This document shows, one piece after another, positions 32,139 to 40,408 of a DNA stretch of 64,000 nucleotides. The notes below the pieces were generated by a model. That model was not told where the DNA came from and did not search any database. It worked only from the letters and a program-made list of their open reading frames with translations. A program made the position numbers and the translations under genes. Position 1 is the stretch's first letter. The number at the start of each line of letters is the position of its first letter. The DNA comes from DTCV01 sp964641155. Lineage in GTDB: Archaea; Thermoproteota; Thermoprotei_A; Sulfolobales; NBVN01. The DNA is taken from contig CAZXJO010000003.1 of the NCBI GenBank assembly GCA_964641155.1, positions 124,001-188,000 on the forward strand. Reading direction: 5' to 3'.

Positions 32139-32273
32139 TCAAAACCTCTCAACGCAGAACTTAAAGCATTCATCAGAACAGGTGTAGAACTCCTCATCAC
32201 TCCTGTCATAACATACGTTTACGCATTTGTCTTCACAATACGTTAGTAGGGACGTGGCAATACAGACCACCAC
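32139..32273 (-). CDS. Cysteine-rich 44-residue micro-protein
   Basis: A short frame from GTG at 32273 (or 32270) to TGA at 32139. After a short hydrophobic start (VVVCIATSLLT) it has two identical cysteine triads, CEDKCVNVC and CSDECFKFC, i.e. C-x3-C-x3-C, ten residues, C-x3-C-x3-C. The symmetric pattern and acidic spacer (YDRSDEEFYT) suggest a metal- or cluster-binding hairpin of two helices. A TATA-like GTTTAAAAG is centred about 26 nt upstream of 32273, consistent with a leaderless gene. I do not recognise the family. Confidence 0.6.
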   Translation of the reverse strand: MVVCIATSLLTYCEDKCVNVCYDRSDEEFYTCSDECFKFCVERF

Positions 32274-32293
32274 AGAGTAGTAGACGAGTTACT

Positions 32294-32308
32294 TTCTTTT
32301 AAACTTTT
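32294..32308. promoter_or_regulatory. Shared palindromic TATA element between divergent genes
   Basis: CTTTTAAACTTTT contains TTTAAA, readable as a TATA box on both strands. It lies about 26 nt from the GTG of the Cys-rich micro-gene on the minus strand and about 30 nt from the GTG of the DUF2283 gene on the plus strand. One element may serve both. Confidence 0.45.
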
Positions 32309-32335
32309 CGTTAGTAATTGTTAAAGGTGGTGTGA

Positions 32336-32554
32336 GTGGAAACTACTAATGAGTTAGTAATCGGCGACATACATAACATCTGGTTCGAGTACGACAGGCA
32401 GAACGACATACTGTACATTAACTTCGGCTTCGACGTCGAAGACGCTGATGAATCCTTACTCACCGAAAGCAACGTAGTTGTTAGGATTAAGGCCCGTAGA
32501 GTCGTCAGCCTCACAATCTTTGACTTCAGCAGGAGGGCCGGCTTAGAGCAGTGA
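32336..32554 (+). CDS. DUF2283-family small protein
   Basis: 72 residues. The motif WFEYDRQNDILYINFG, followed by NVVVRIKARRVVSLTIFDFSRR, is the beta-hairpin layout of DUF2283 ('YDxexDvLyIxf'), small proteins of unknown function common in archaea and bacteria. The GTG start at 32336 follows GGTGG closely. The stop overlaps the next start as GTGA, so the P-loop gene downstream is translationally coupled. Confidence 0.75.
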   Translation: METTNELVIGDIHNIWFEYDRQNDILYINFGFDVEDADESLLTESNVVVRIKARRVVSLTIFDFSRRAGLEQ

Positions 32555-33099
32555 GAGTATTGCTCTTAGTATTTTACGGTAAGGGTAAGGGGAAGACAAC
32601 GGCCGCTTTAGGAACCCTACTTAGGTTCCTGGGCTACGGTGGGAACTCCTTAGTCATTCAGTTCATGAAATCTACCGACAGCGGTGAGTACAGATTCTAC
32701 AGGAAGTTAGTTGAGTGTGGGTTGAACGTTAAGTGGTTCTGCTTAGGAACTGATGAATTCGTGGACCCAAACGACCTGGGAAGTGAGAACGCTTCGATAG
32801 TCATGGCTAAGAGCTTAGGATTTCTACTCTACGAATACCCTAAAATCGTTGAGGAATTCAAACCGAATCTCACGATATTTGACGAACTAGGACTCGTACT
32901 CCACATGGGTTTGATCCCTGAAGAACCGGTCTTAAACACCTTGAGGAAGTTCGCTAGGAACACAGAACACCATGCTGTGGTGACAGGTAGGTACGTACCT
33001 AAATATTTGAGGGATGAGGCAGACTTAATCACTAATTGCTACGAGGAAAAACACTACTTTAGGGATGGTTACGTAAACCTTAAGGGCCTTGATTTTTAG
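32551..33099 (+). CDS. cobO: Corrinoid adenosyltransferase (CobA/CobO type)
   Basis: 182 residues. It transfers the adenosyl group of ATP to Co(I) corrinoids to form coenzyme B12 species. The P-loop YGKGKGKTTAALGTLLRFLG is the unusual CobA type. VIQFMKSTDSGEYRFY, TIFDELGLVLHMGLI and HHAVVTGRYVPKYLRDEADL are typical of the family. It is coupled to DUF2283 upstream. Two radical SAM proteins with B12-binding-like domains occur elsewhere in the window, so B12 is plausibly used here. It converges with the RHH gene, overlapping by 4 nt. Confidence 0.85.
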   Translation: MRVLLLVFYGKGKGKTTAALGTLLRFLGYGGNSLVIQFMKSTDSGEYRFYRKLVECGLNVKWFCLGTDEFVDPNDLGSENASIVMAKSLGFLLYEYPKIVEEFKPNLTIFDELGLVLHMGLIPEEPVLNTLRKFARNTEHHAVVTGRYVPKYLRDEADLITNCYEEKHYFRDGYVNLKGLDF

Positions 33100-33803
33100 G
33101 GCTTGCTGCCCCCACCCTCCAATTCGTTCACAAGCCTAGATAATTCCTCTATTCTCTCCCTAATCTTCTTGAGTAAGTCCTCGCTTGCCTTAATCCCTTT
33201 CTTTATAAAGAACGATAGGGCCTCAGACCTACTCTTGAACACTCCACTACTAACCAGTAGGTCTATGACCTTCAAATCATCTTCCGAAACCCTTACCGAA
33301 ACCACTGTTGAAACCCCCTTCGACATACTCTTCTCAACCTCAGCCCTGATCTCACTAAAAGCCTCGGACAGCGCCTTAGATAAGCTACCTAAAGTCACTG
33401 TAGTAGCTTTAAATATGTCAGATATTGGTGGAATAACTAAAGGTGGTTCGCTCCTACCACCTCTAAAATTCTCCCTAACCTCATCTAGTTTATCTAGTAG
33501 CCCGTCAACCATATCACCGATCTCGTCTTCCACGTCCGCAATCCTCTCAACGATTAACTCCTTAGCATCTTTTGACAACTCCCTTGAAGACCTCCTGACA
33601 GTTCTCAATTGACCCCTCAAGTTACGGATGAATTCCTTAATCTCCTTTCTCGACCTGAGTAATGCTGTGTTGAGGGACGCCCAATCCCCCTTCCTCCTCG
33701 CTTCGTTGATTACTTCCTCCAACTCACTGCTTATCCTCTTAAACTCGCTTTCAGCGTATTTTATTAACTCATCCAACTTCTTATTGACTTCCTCCGCACT
33801 CAT
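33096..33803 (-). CDS. Coiled-coil protein with C-terminal ribbon-helix-helix domain
   Basis: 235 residues. Residues 1-120 are highly charged heptad-rich helix (EEVNKKLDELIKYAESEFKRI ... ADVEDEIGDMVDGLLDKLDEV), likely a coiled coil. A Pro-containing linker (EPPLVIPPISDIFKATTVTL) follows, then at about 170-215 an RHH domain (VVSVRVSEDDLKVIDLLVSSGVFKSRSEALSFFIKKGIK). It ends with another short coil. DNA binding plus self-association suggests a chromatin or partition-like role, or a local regulator. A TATA box (ATTTATAAAC) lies about 33 nt upstream. No named family recognised. Confidence 0.75.
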   Translation of the reverse strand: MSAEEVNKKLDELIKYAESEFKRISSELEEVINEARRKGDWASLNTALLRSRKEIKEFIRNLRGQLRTVRRSSRELSKDAKELIVERIADVEDEIGDMVDGLLDKLDEVRENFRGGRSEPPLVIPPISDIFKATTVTLGSLSKALSEAFSEIRAEVEKSMSKGVSTVVSVRVSEDDLKVIDLLVSSGVFKSRSEALSFFIKKGIKASEDLLKKIRERIEELSRLVNELEGGGSKP

Positions 33804-33942
33804 GAGGTCACCAAACGTTATTTTCTTCCAGAGTTTATAAATATTACATATAATAAGTCCAAAATTACATCTAATTGGTTAGAATAACTTATATCATAAA
33901 ATACTTAATTGCCGAGTAAGATATGCTAGAGGCTAAGACATC

Positions 33943-34977
33943 ATGGTATGTGGGAAGCTCCGCCCTGAGATACTGACGAAGTACGTGTTCGGTAGGGTGG
34001 GCGCTGTAGACCCGAGTGTTCTGGTAGGCCCTTCAATAGGTGAGGATGCAGCAGTGATAGATTTAGGTAACGGTAATGTGTTAGTGGTTCACGTCGACCC
34101 GATATCAGGTGCTGTCGAGCACTTGGGTTGGTTGGCAGTGCACATCCCGTCAAACGATGTAGCTGTTTCAGGGGCTAGGCCTCGATGGCTCTTACCCGTT
34201 ATATACCTACCTGAGGACTCAGGTGTTGAGTTAGTAGATAAGATAACTGAGCAGATGAACGCAGCAGCTAAGGAAATAAATGCAATGATTGTTGGGGGGC
34301 ATAGCGAGTACACGCCTGGTATTAAAAGACCTCTAATATCCATGACCTCTATGGGTATTACAACGCTGAACATGTATGTCAGAAGTAGTGGTGCGAGACC
34401 CGGAGACGTTGTGTTAATGACTAAGAGGGCTGGGATTGAGGGGACACTAATCCTCGCATCTGATTTCGCTGAGGTATTAATGGATCGCGGCATTAGTAGG
34501 GACCTAATCAGTAAAGCGCGTGAAATGGTCAAAGACATCAGCGTGGTTAAGGAGGCCCTACTACTTGCTGAGGATGGATTACCGACCTCAATGCATGACC
34601 CTACCGAGGGAGGTGTTCTCGGAGGGTTGTTGGAGCTAGCCTACGCATCAAACACTTCCATCGTGATATATGAGGACTCCATACCAATTGCTAGGGAAAC
34701 CGAGGTTTTCTGCAACGCGTTGGGTTTAGACCCGTTGAAAATTTTAAGTTCCGGTGCTTTAATAGCTACCGTACCGGCCGACAAATTAGATGATGCCATA
34801 AGGAAGTTAGGGGCAGCTGGAATAAACGCGTCAGTAATTGGTGAAGTTGTCCCAAGAAGTGAGTACCTGGTTAAGATATTCAGAAAGGGTGGTGAGGTAA
34901 TCACGGTGAACGACGTGTACGTAAGTGATGAGATAATAGGGCTATGGGCCGAGGGCTCACAACGACCTCGTCGATGA
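33943..34977 (+). CDS. AIR-synthase-related protein (HypE/SelD/ThiL superfamily)
   Basis: 344 residues. The superfamily N-terminus GPSIGEDAAVIDLGNGNVLVVHVDPIS, the HIPSNDVAVSGARPRWLLPVIYLP loop and HDPTEGGVLGGLLELAYASN follow the PurM-like ATP-binding fold. Unlike the HypE at 22872 it has no C-terminal PRxC, so it is not a cyanide donor. Many archaea have this 'AIR synthase related protein' of unknown role. Alone on its strand. Confidence 0.85.
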   Translation: MVCGKLRPEILTKYVFGRVGAVDPSVLVGPSIGEDAAVIDLGNGNVLVVHVDPISGAVEHLGWLAVHIPSNDVAVSGARPRWLLPVIYLPEDSGVELVDKITEQMNAAAKEINAMIVGGHSEYTPGIKRPLISMTSMGITTLNMYVRSSGARPGDVVLMTKRAGIEGTLILASDFAEVLMDRGISRDLISKAREMVKDISVVKEALLLAEDGLPTSMHDPTEGGVLGGLLELAYASNTSIVIYEDSIPIARETEVFCNALGLDPLKILSSGALIATVPADKLDDAIRKLGAAGINASVIGEVVPRSEYLVKIFRKGGEVITVNDVYVSDEIIGLWAEGSQRPRR

Positions 34978-35162
34978 TCTCAGAAGTTGAGGTCCCACAC
35001 CTACTAGAAGAGATCGTATGGCTCGGAAACCTGCAGGCGATTACCCACCGCAATTCATCACCCGCTTGCTTGGGTCTAACACCTGCCGTCATTAAGATTC
35101 GGTTCTCTACAAAACTGTCGTAAGTTTGTAGGTAGTTAAGTTTTTAAGCAACCCCTAGTACA

Positions 35163-36446
35163 ATGTTAAGGTGGTCGTTATTAATACTACCGATACCTGA
35201 ACCGGGTCAAACGGATACCGTATTTACGGTTAGAATGTCCCAAGCTAAGATAGGTATCGGGGCAACGAAGGAACTTGGGCAGGATCTTAAGCGAAGGAAA
35301 ATATCGAGGGCTTTACTTATATGCGGTAAGAACGTCTACGAGAGAACAGGGATAGTTAAGGATGTGGTGAGGAGTGCGGAGTCGGAAGGTGTTGAGATAA
35401 CCATCTGGAACGGTGTTGAGCCGGAGCCGACCTTAGAATCAATCGAGGAAGGGGTTAAGTATGCAAGTGAAGTCAGATTTGACGCTTTGATAGCCGTTGG
35501 GGGTGGGAGCGCGATAGATACTGCAAAACTAATTAACCTGTATACCACATACCCGACCGCCAGCATCCTGGATTACGTACCTCAACCTTTAGGTGTTGGT
35601 AAACCAATCCCAGGAAGCTTAAAACCCCTCATAGCAATACCCACAACATCAGGCAGTGGCAGTGAAACAACACCTACTGCTGTATTCACGGTCACCGGCA
35701 GCGAGTTAAAATTCGGGCTAACCGATGACCACTTACTACCAACATTAGCTATAGTAGACCCCCTCAACACCCTCACCATGTCTCAGTCAACCACAGCTTC
35801 AACCGGGTTGGACGCACTAATGCATGCTATTGAGGCCTACACTTCAAGGCAGTATAACGCTAGGGCTAAACCACCCAGAAGCGAATTAAGACCAGTATAT
35901 ACAGGATCTAACCCAGTGACCGACACCATTGCTGAGAAGTCCATAGAACTCATAGGCAGGTACTTGAAGAGGGCCTACCATAACGGCCAAGATCTCGAGG
36001 CCAGATTCGGTATGTCCTTAGCTTCCTACATGGCTGGCGTAGCGTTAGGTAATGCAGGAACCCACATATCGCACGCGATATCATTGGTGTTAGGCGGTAT
36101 CACGGACGCCCCACACGGTATATGCGTTGCTGTCACCGCACCAGCATTACTTGAGGTGTTAGTTGAAGTAGTTCCTGAAAAACTAGCTAAAATCGCCAGC
36201 CTGTTAGGCTGTGATGACGAGCCCGGCACGAGGAAAAGGGCTGTTAGATCCGTTGAGGCTGTCAAAGACCTCCTCTCAGGGCTGGATTTCCCCAACGGAC
36301 TCTCCGATCTAGGAATTAGAGAATCCCAAATCCCCTCGATAGCTGAGAGGACACTACTTATGCGCAGATTACTTAACCAAAGCCCTGTCGATGTGAATAA
36401 AAAGCTGATAGAAAAAATACTGATAAGATCTTTCAAATTATGGTGA
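35163..36446 (+). CDS. Iron-containing alcohol dehydrogenase (HOT-like)
   Basis: 427 residues of the group III metal-dependent ADH fold, closest to the hydroxyacid-oxoacid transhydrogenase branch (TVFTVRMSQAKIGIGATKELG at the start). NAD site: ALIAVGGGSAIDTAKLINLY; PTTSGSGSETTPTAVF. Metal ligands: GLDALMHAIEAYTS, THISHAISLVLGG and APHGICVAVTAPALLE. It oxidises or reduces a hydroxyacid or alcohol with NAD(P); the substrate is not determined. No upstream partner. The ATG at 35163 is preceded by AAGTTTTTAAGC about 20 nt away, consistent with a leaderless message. Confidence 0.88.
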   Translation: MLRWSLLILPIPEPGQTDTVFTVRMSQAKIGIGATKELGQDLKRRKISRALLICGKNVYERTGIVKDVVRSAESEGVEITIWNGVEPEPTLESIEEGVKYASEVRFDALIAVGGGSAIDTAKLINLYTTYPTASILDYVPQPLGVGKPIPGSLKPLIAIPTTSGSGSETTPTAVFTVTGSELKFGLTDDHLLPTLAIVDPLNTLTMSQSTTASTGLDALMHAIEAYTSRQYNARAKPPRSELRPVYTGSNPVTDTIAEKSIELIGRYLKRAYHNGQDLEARFGMSLASYMAGVALGNAGTHISHAISLVLGGITDAPHGICVAVTAPALLEVLVEVVPEKLAKIASLLGCDDEPGTRKRAVRSVEAVKDLLSGLDFPNGLSDLGIRESQIPSIAERTLLMRRLLNQSPVDVNKKLIEKILIRSFKLW

Positions 36447-36527
36447 GTAATGCTAAAACCAAAACCGCTAGAGTGCCAAAATAATCTAACAATATTTTAG
36501 CTCCCGAAACGGTTCTAACCCAGGCCT

Positions 36528-37283
36528 CTAAGGTCCTATGGATATGCCTCCATCAACGTTTATCACTTGACCAGTAATGTAGTTGGAGTCATCCGAAGCT
36601 AGGAACAACACTACCTTAGCTACTTCTTCGGGCCTACCCAACCTACCTAGAGGGATTTTCTCTATGAATCCTTTCTTAACTTCATCAGGCCACGGTGCAG
36701 TCATAGGGCTCTCGATGACCCCAGGTGCCACCGCGTTAACCAATATGTTATGCCTAGCGAGCCTCCTAGCTAAGGCTTTAGTCAGACATATAATGCCTGC
36801 CTTGGAGACTGCGTAGTCTATTCCGGCGAATATACCGCCTACCTGCCCGGCCAACGAAGCCATGTTAATGATTTTGCCAAAGTTCTGTTTCTTCATGTAC
36901 TTAACTACTTCCTTAGAGAACATCACAGCAGACGTTAAGTTAATCCTCATAACCCTGTTCCACTGCTCCTCAGTTAGTTCCTCTAGGGGGCCTGTTGAGA
37001 AGACGCCGGCATTGTTCACCAGTATATCCACCCTCCCATACTTCCGTATCACTTCCTCCACCACTCTCCGGATTTCCTCAACGTTAGATACGTCCGCTTT
37101 TATCGCGGTTACCTCCCCATACCTACCCAACTCCTCAGCAGCCTTAGCCAACTCAGTCTCGGCTATGTCGACGAGGACCACCTTCGCACCTTCTTTAATG
37201 AACTCCTCCGCTATAGCCCTACCAATACCCCTAGCGGCGCCCGTTATAATGGATACGCGACCCTGTAACTTCAGTATGAACAC
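36528..37283 (-). CDS. Short-chain dehydrogenase/reductase (3-oxoacyl reductase-like)
   Basis: 251 residues of a classical SDR: TGAARGIGRAIAEEF (cofactor loop), Asp in VVLVDIAE favouring NAD, DILVNNAGVFS, NMASL with the catalytic Ser, and IDYAVSKAGIICLTKALA (YxxxK). It ends YITGQVINVDGGISIGP. Annotated widely as 3-oxoacyl-ACP reductase, but archaea lack that pathway, so a sugar, alcohol or acetoin-type dehydrogenase is more likely. It is divergent from the E1-alpha gene, with only about 100 nt between. Confidence 0.9.
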   Translation of the reverse strand: MFILKLQGRVSIITGAARGIGRAIAEEFIKEGAKVVLVDIAETELAKAAEELGRYGEVTAIKADVSNVEEIRRVVEEVIRKYGRVDILVNNAGVFSTGPLEELTEEQWNRVMRINLTSAVMFSKEVVKYMKKQNFGKIINMASLAGQVGGIFAGIDYAVSKAGIICLTKALARRLARHNILVNAVAPGVIESPMTAPWPDEVKKGFIEKIPLGRLGRPEEVAKVVLFLASDDSNYITGQVINVDGGISIGP

Positions 37284-37348
37284 CGTGAGAAATCGTTATG
37301 TGGAGGCTAATAAAGATTGTAGTGGTAGAACCTGAGCTAGCTTATAGG

Positions 37349-37358
37349 GTTTTAAATG
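37349..37358 (+). promoter_or_regulatory. TATA box for the 2-oxoacid dehydrogenase E1 operon
   Basis: GTTTTAAATG is centred about 28 nt ahead of the GTG codons at 37379/37382, which are the first start codons that give a normal E1-alpha N-terminus. This argues for starting the protein there rather than at the far upstream ATG at 37298. Confidence 0.55.
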
Positions 37359-37381
37359 TTACATTAACTTCGTTATTGGTG

Positions 37382-38356
37382 GTGTGTTTGAGTTTAAAGC
37401 CGTTGAGTAAGGAGCTACTCCTGGATATGTATTATAAGATGGTTCTGGTGAGGAGGTTTGAGGAGAAGGTTGTAGAACTTTATAGGGCTGGGGAGATCCC
37501 CGGCATAGCACATGGTTACGTGGGTGAGGAAGGGGTTGCGGTAGGTGTGTGTTCAGCGCTTAGGAAAGATGACTGCATCCTGAGTACTCATAGGGGCCAC
37601 GGCCACAGCTTAGCTAAGGGGGTAGAGCCGAAGTATTTGATGGCTGAGCTCTACGGTAAGAAAACAGGTGTGTGTAAGGGTATAGGAGGCTCAATGCATA
37701 GCACCGAACCGGATGTCGGAGTAATATTCTCATCCGCCATCGTCGGCGGTAACATACCTATAGCGGTAGGCGTTGCGCTGGCCTTTAAAATGCGTAGAGA
37801 GGATAGGGTGGTTGTCTCCTTTTTCGGGGATGGGGCCACCAACACCGGTGCATTCCACGAGGCCCTCAACCTAGCATCGGTTTGGAGACTGCCCATAGTC
37901 TTCGTATGTGAGAACAACTTCTACGCAATATCGATGCATATCAGCAAATCAGTGTCGGCTAAGGAAATAGTCGACAGGGCAGTTTCCTACAACATGCCCG
38001 GTATCGTAGTTGATGGCAATGACGTCGTAGCGGTTTACACCAAGACATTAGAAGCTGTTGAGAGGGCTCGGAGGGGTGAGGGCCCCACGTTAATCGAGGC
38101 CAGGACTTATCGTTGGCTTGACCATGGGATGTACTACTTAGGTAAGTATAGGCCTGATGAAGAAGTCGCGATGTGGAAGCAGAGATGCCCCATAAAGATC
38201 TTGAAGGAGAGGTTAATTGGTGAGGGAATAGCTACGGAGTTAGAGTTGAAGCAGTTGGAGGATAGGGTGGCGCATGAAATCGAAGAAGCCGTCAGGTATG
38301 CCAGGGAGAGCGAGGAACCTGACCTAGACTTCGTTAGGCAGTTCGTATATTTGTGA
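37382..38356 (+). CDS. 2-oxoacid dehydrogenase E1 component, alpha subunit
   Basis: About 324 residues from the GTG at 37382; TTG at 37388 is an alternative. The frame is open to 37298, but the family begins at LKPLSKELLLDMYYKMVLVRRFEEK. TPP-binding motif: VSFFGDGATNTGAFHEALNLASVWRLPIVFVCENNFYA (GDG...NN). GKGIGGSMHSTEPDVG and HRGHGHSLAKG are typical substrate and phosphorylation-loop regions. It decarboxylates a 2-oxoacid (pyruvate, acetoin or branched-chain) and passes the acyl group to lipoate. First gene of the E1-alpha, E1-beta, lipoyl, E2, E3 set. Confidence 0.93.
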   Translation: MCLSLKPLSKELLLDMYYKMVLVRRFEEKVVELYRAGEIPGIAHGYVGEEGVAVGVCSALRKDDCILSTHRGHGHSLAKGVEPKYLMAELYGKKTGVCKGIGGSMHSTEPDVGVIFSSAIVGGNIPIAVGVALAFKMRREDRVVVSFFGDGATNTGAFHEALNLASVWRLPIVFVCENNFYAISMHISKSVSAKEIVDRAVSYNMPGIVVDGNDVVAVYTKTLEAVERARRGEGPTLIEARTYRWLDHGMYYLGKYRPDEEVAMWKQRCPIKILKERLIGEGIATELELKQLEDRVAHEIEEAVRYARESEEPDLDFVRQFVYL

Positions 38357-38366
38357 GGTGGTGGAG

Positions 38367-39356
38367 ATGGCTGTAAGGGAGATAACTTACGCAGAGGCGT
38401 TGAGGGAGGCGTTGAGGGAGGAAATGCTGCGGGATGAGAGGGTGTTTCTAATGGGTGAGGACATAGGGTTAATCGGAGGTGTTTTTAAAGTCACTCAAGG
38501 ACTTTACGATGAATTCGGCCCGGAGAGGGTTAGAGATACACCCATATCGGAAACCGCTATCGTAGGCGCTGCAATAGGTGCTGCAATAGCTGGAATGAGG
38601 CCTGTCGCCGAGATAATGTACATGGACTTCCTTATGTGCGCTGGTGACCAAGTCATAAACCACTTACCTAAAATCAGGTATATGAGTGGAGGGAAGCTTA
38701 AGGTTCCCGCCGTTATAAGAACCCAGTACGGACTGTATAGGTATGCAGCAGCTCAGCACTCACAGTTCTACCCAGCATTCCTAATGAACATTCCAGGGAT
38801 TTACATTGAGGTACCTTCAACGCCTTACGACGCTAAAGGACTGCTTAAATCAGCTATAAGGGATGAGAACCCCGACATATTCATAGAATGTGCCGCGCTC
38901 TACAGAGTTAAAGGCCCTGTGCCGGAGGAGGAGTACACCATACCCTTGGGGCAAGCAGACGTGAAGAGGGAGGGTGAGGACGTCACGGTATTCGCTATCT
39001 CATACATGGTACATGCGGCTCTCTCAGCTGCTAAGAAGCTAGAGAAGGAGGGGATCAGCGTTGAAGTCATAGACCCCAGAACCCTCAACCCCTTCGATAA
39101 GAAGACGTTGGTGGACTCAGTCAAGAAAACGGGTCGCCTAATAGTTATCGAGCCCGACCACAAGACAGCCGGCGTCGGTGCGGAGGTTGTAGCCATAGCG
39201 GTTGAGGAAGCGTTTGACTACCTTAAAGCTCCTGCAATCAGGTTGGCAGCTGAGGATATCCCACCGCCATTCTCACCAAAGGCATATAACGCGTTCCTAC
39301 CTAATGAAGAGAAACTGATAAATGCTGTGAAAACCTTAATGAAGTACGGTAGGTAA
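38367..39356 (+). CDS. 2-oxoacid dehydrogenase E1 component, beta subunit
   Basis: About 329 residues from the ATG at 38367, preceded by GAGGTGGTGG; a GTG at 38358 is also in frame. Features: LREEMLRDERVFLMGEDIGLIGGVF, the Glu that activates TPP, PISETAIVGAAIGAAIAGMRPVAEIMYMDFL, and C-terminal EVIDPRTLNPFDKKTLVDSVKKTGRLIVIEPD. It forms the alpha2-beta2 E1 with the gene just upstream (10 nt gap). E1 alpha and beta are probably cotranscribed. Confidence 0.94.
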   Translation: MAVREITYAEALREALREEMLRDERVFLMGEDIGLIGGVFKVTQGLYDEFGPERVRDTPISETAIVGAAIGAAIAGMRPVAEIMYMDFLMCAGDQVINHLPKIRYMSGGKLKVPAVIRTQYGLYRYAAAQHSQFYPAFLMNIPGIYIEVPSTPYDAKGLLKSAIRDENPDIFIECAALYRVKGPVPEEEYTIPLGQADVKREGEDVTVFAISYMVHAALSAAKKLEKEGISVEVIDPRTLNPFDKKTLVDSVKKTGRLIVIEPDHKTAGVGAEVVAIAVEEAFDYLKAPAIRLAAEDIPPPFSPKAYNAFLPNEEKLINAVKTLMKYGR

Positions 39357-39360
39357 CAGA

Positions 39361-39369
39361 TTAAAAATA
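39361..39369 (+). promoter_or_regulatory. TATA box for the lipoyl-domain gene
   Basis: TTAAAAATAAGG just after the E1-beta stop is about 26 nt ahead of the ATG at 39390, suggesting an extra internal promoter and a leaderless message for the lipoyl/E2 genes. Confidence 0.5.
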
Positions 39370-39389
39370 AGGCCTGAACACATATCATA

Positions 39390-39632
39390 ATGGGTGGAAA
39401 AATGGTTGAAGTCATAATGCCGAGAATAGACCCCGAGATGAGGGAAGGCCGAATAGTGGAATGGCTGAAGAATGAGGGGGATCACGTTAAAGAAGGGGAA
39501 GCGATTGCCAGGGTCGAAGCTGAGAAAGTGGTCTTCGACCTTGAAGCACCTAAGTCAGGGGTCATTAAAAAGTTGCTTGCGAACGTAGGCGATGTCGTAC
39601 CGGTGGGTAAGGCTGTGGCCATAATTGAGTGA
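39390..39632 (+). CDS. Stand-alone lipoyl domain (E2 N-terminal part as separate protein)
   Basis: 80 residues, exactly one biotinyl/lipoyl domain: VEVIMPRIDPEMREGRIVEWL, the turn VEAEKVVFDLEAP with the lipoylated Lys at about 46, and LLANVGDVVPVGKAVAIIE. E/A residues flank the Lys as in lipoyl rather than biotinyl (MKM) domains. In most organisms this domain is fused to E2; here it is a separate swinging-arm protein placed 22 nt before the E2 catalytic gene. Confidence 0.92.
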   Translation: MGGKMVEVIMPRIDPEMREGRIVEWLKNEGDHVKEGEAIARVEAEKVVFDLEAPKSGVIKKLLANVGDVVPVGKAVAIIE

Positions 39633-39654
39633 CCCCAGTACTGAGGAGTAACCG

Positions 39655-40368
39655 ATGAAAGTAATTAAGACCATTTCGTTGAAGTCGTGGCCTAGAGCAA
39701 CGATATCTGAGAGACTGTCAAAGAGTTATAGGGAGGGGGTCCATGTAACACTTCACAGCGAGTTCGACATTGGCTGCCTCAAAGAGTTTAAGAAAAAGCT
39801 AGAACCGATAGTTGTGGGGAAGTATAATACACGCTTAACCTATACCGCATTATTCGTGAAGCTGACTTCGCACACCCTAAACAACCACCAGGTGTTCAAC
39901 TCAATCATAGATGGTGATGAAGTTAAAGTGGTCGAGGATGTGAACATCAGCGTAGCGGTTCAGAGCGATAAGCTAGGGTTAGTCACGCCGGTGATTAGGA
40001 ATGCCAACCTGAAAAAGTTAGGGGAGATAGCGTTACAGCTTAATGAGCTAGTGAGTAAGGCACGTGAAGGAAAGCTCGGTATTAGAGACATGATGGAAGG
40101 AACCTTCACCATATCAAACCTAGGTGCCGTGGGGCCTGTTGATGCTTTCACCCAAATAATAAATCCACCGCAGGTAGCTATCCTAGGCATCGGTAGGATA
40201 GTGGAGAAGCCGATAGTAGTCAACAATGAAATAAAGATAAGGCCCACGTGTACCTTCAGCCTGACCTTCGACCACAGAGTTGTTGATGGATACCACGGTG
40301 CGGAATTTTTAGCTACGTTAAAGTCCTACATAGAGAACCCTGAATCTGTAATAAAAGACGATATTTAA
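39655..40368 (+). CDS. E2 acyltransferase catalytic domain only
   Basis: 237 residues consisting only of the 2-oxoacid dehydrogenase acyltransferase domain: WPRATISERLSKSYREGVHVTLH at the start, SDKLGLVTPVIRNANLKKLGEIA, GTFTISNLGAVGPVDAFTQIINPPQVAILGIG, and the active site LTFDHRVVDGYHGAEFL (His about 207, Asp about 211). Normal E2 has lipoyl and peripheral-subunit-binding domains in front; neither is present here. It should still form the cubic or icosahedral core, but E1 and E3 must be held in another way. ATG start with GGAGTAACCG upstream. Confidence 0.92.
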   Translation: MKVIKTISLKSWPRATISERLSKSYREGVHVTLHSEFDIGCLKEFKKKLEPIVVGKYNTRLTYTALFVKLTSHTLNNHQVFNSIIDGDEVKVVEDVNISVAVQSDKLGLVTPVIRNANLKKLGEIALQLNELVSKAREGKLGIRDMMEGTFTISNLGAVGPVDAFTQIINPPQVAILGIGRIVEKPIVVNNEIKIRPTCTFSLTFDHRVVDGYHGAEFLATLKSYIENPESVIKDDI

Positions 40369-40408
40369 GCAAAGATTTTTATTAACTTAGTGGACTTAGG
40401 TGACATTC

